A stretch of 6,119 nucleotides of DNA. It comes from an uncultured Roseburia sp. (GTDB lineage Bacteria; Bacillota; Clostridia; Lachnospirales; Lachnospiraceae). Both the position numbers and the translations under genes were made by a program. Under the pieces are notes generated by a model. That model was given only the letters and a program-made list of their open reading frames with translations, made no database searches and was not told the origin of the DNA. The stretch spans positions 1 to 6,119 of the forward strand of contig CAJLGN010000098.1 of the NCBI GenBank assembly GCA_905206195.1, written 5' to 3'. Positions 6,100 through 6,119 of the stretch are shown here, in pieces (the stretch's first letter is position 1; each line of letters begins with the position of its first letter).

Positions 6100-6119
6100 A
6101 ACATCCCTCAAGTGAATCT

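Overview
The window looks like a Gram-positive, low-to-mid-GC Clostridia chromosome, probably Lachnospiraceae-like. The signs are strong AGGAGG-type ribosome binding sites, YesM/YesN and AgrC/AgrA-type two-component families, a clostridial-style AgrD precursor, and a secreted V8-like protease. The taxon is inferred from protein flavour only. Every supported gene lies on the minus strand, so transcription runs from high to low coordinates.

Reading in that direction, 6099 to 5174 holds the wreck of a YesM-type sensor histidine kinase. The first membrane segment, most of the extracellular Cache-like domain and the last ATP-binding motif survive. The middle, including the phosphoacceptor histidine, is gone, and there is an in-frame stop plus frameshifts. 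Its partner, a YesN-type response regulator (5202 to 3814), has an intact receiver and middle region but loses its AraC-type DNA-binding domain.

Fifteen bases further on starts a tight regulatory cassette. It consists of a LytTR response regulator (3798 to 3058), a GHKL histidine kinase coupled by an ATGA overlap (3061 to 1766), and a 47-residue AgrD-like pheromone precursor (1670 to 1527). The precursor has a predicted five-residue thiolactone ring, Cys-Met-Tyr-Val-Leu. A hairpin terminator closes the unit. No agrB processing enzyme is present in the window.

A promoter-like pair then leads into a secreted glutamyl endopeptidase (1329 to 460). Its coding end overlaps a small DUF3221-like lipoprotein or membrane-anchored protein (470 to 135), and a second terminator lies at about 88 to 128. 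The simplest model is a peptide quorum-sensing module next to a secreted protease that it may control, as Agr controls V8 protease in Staphylococcus. It sits immediately downstream of a decaying, unrelated two-component system. The first 87 bases contain nothing I can support.
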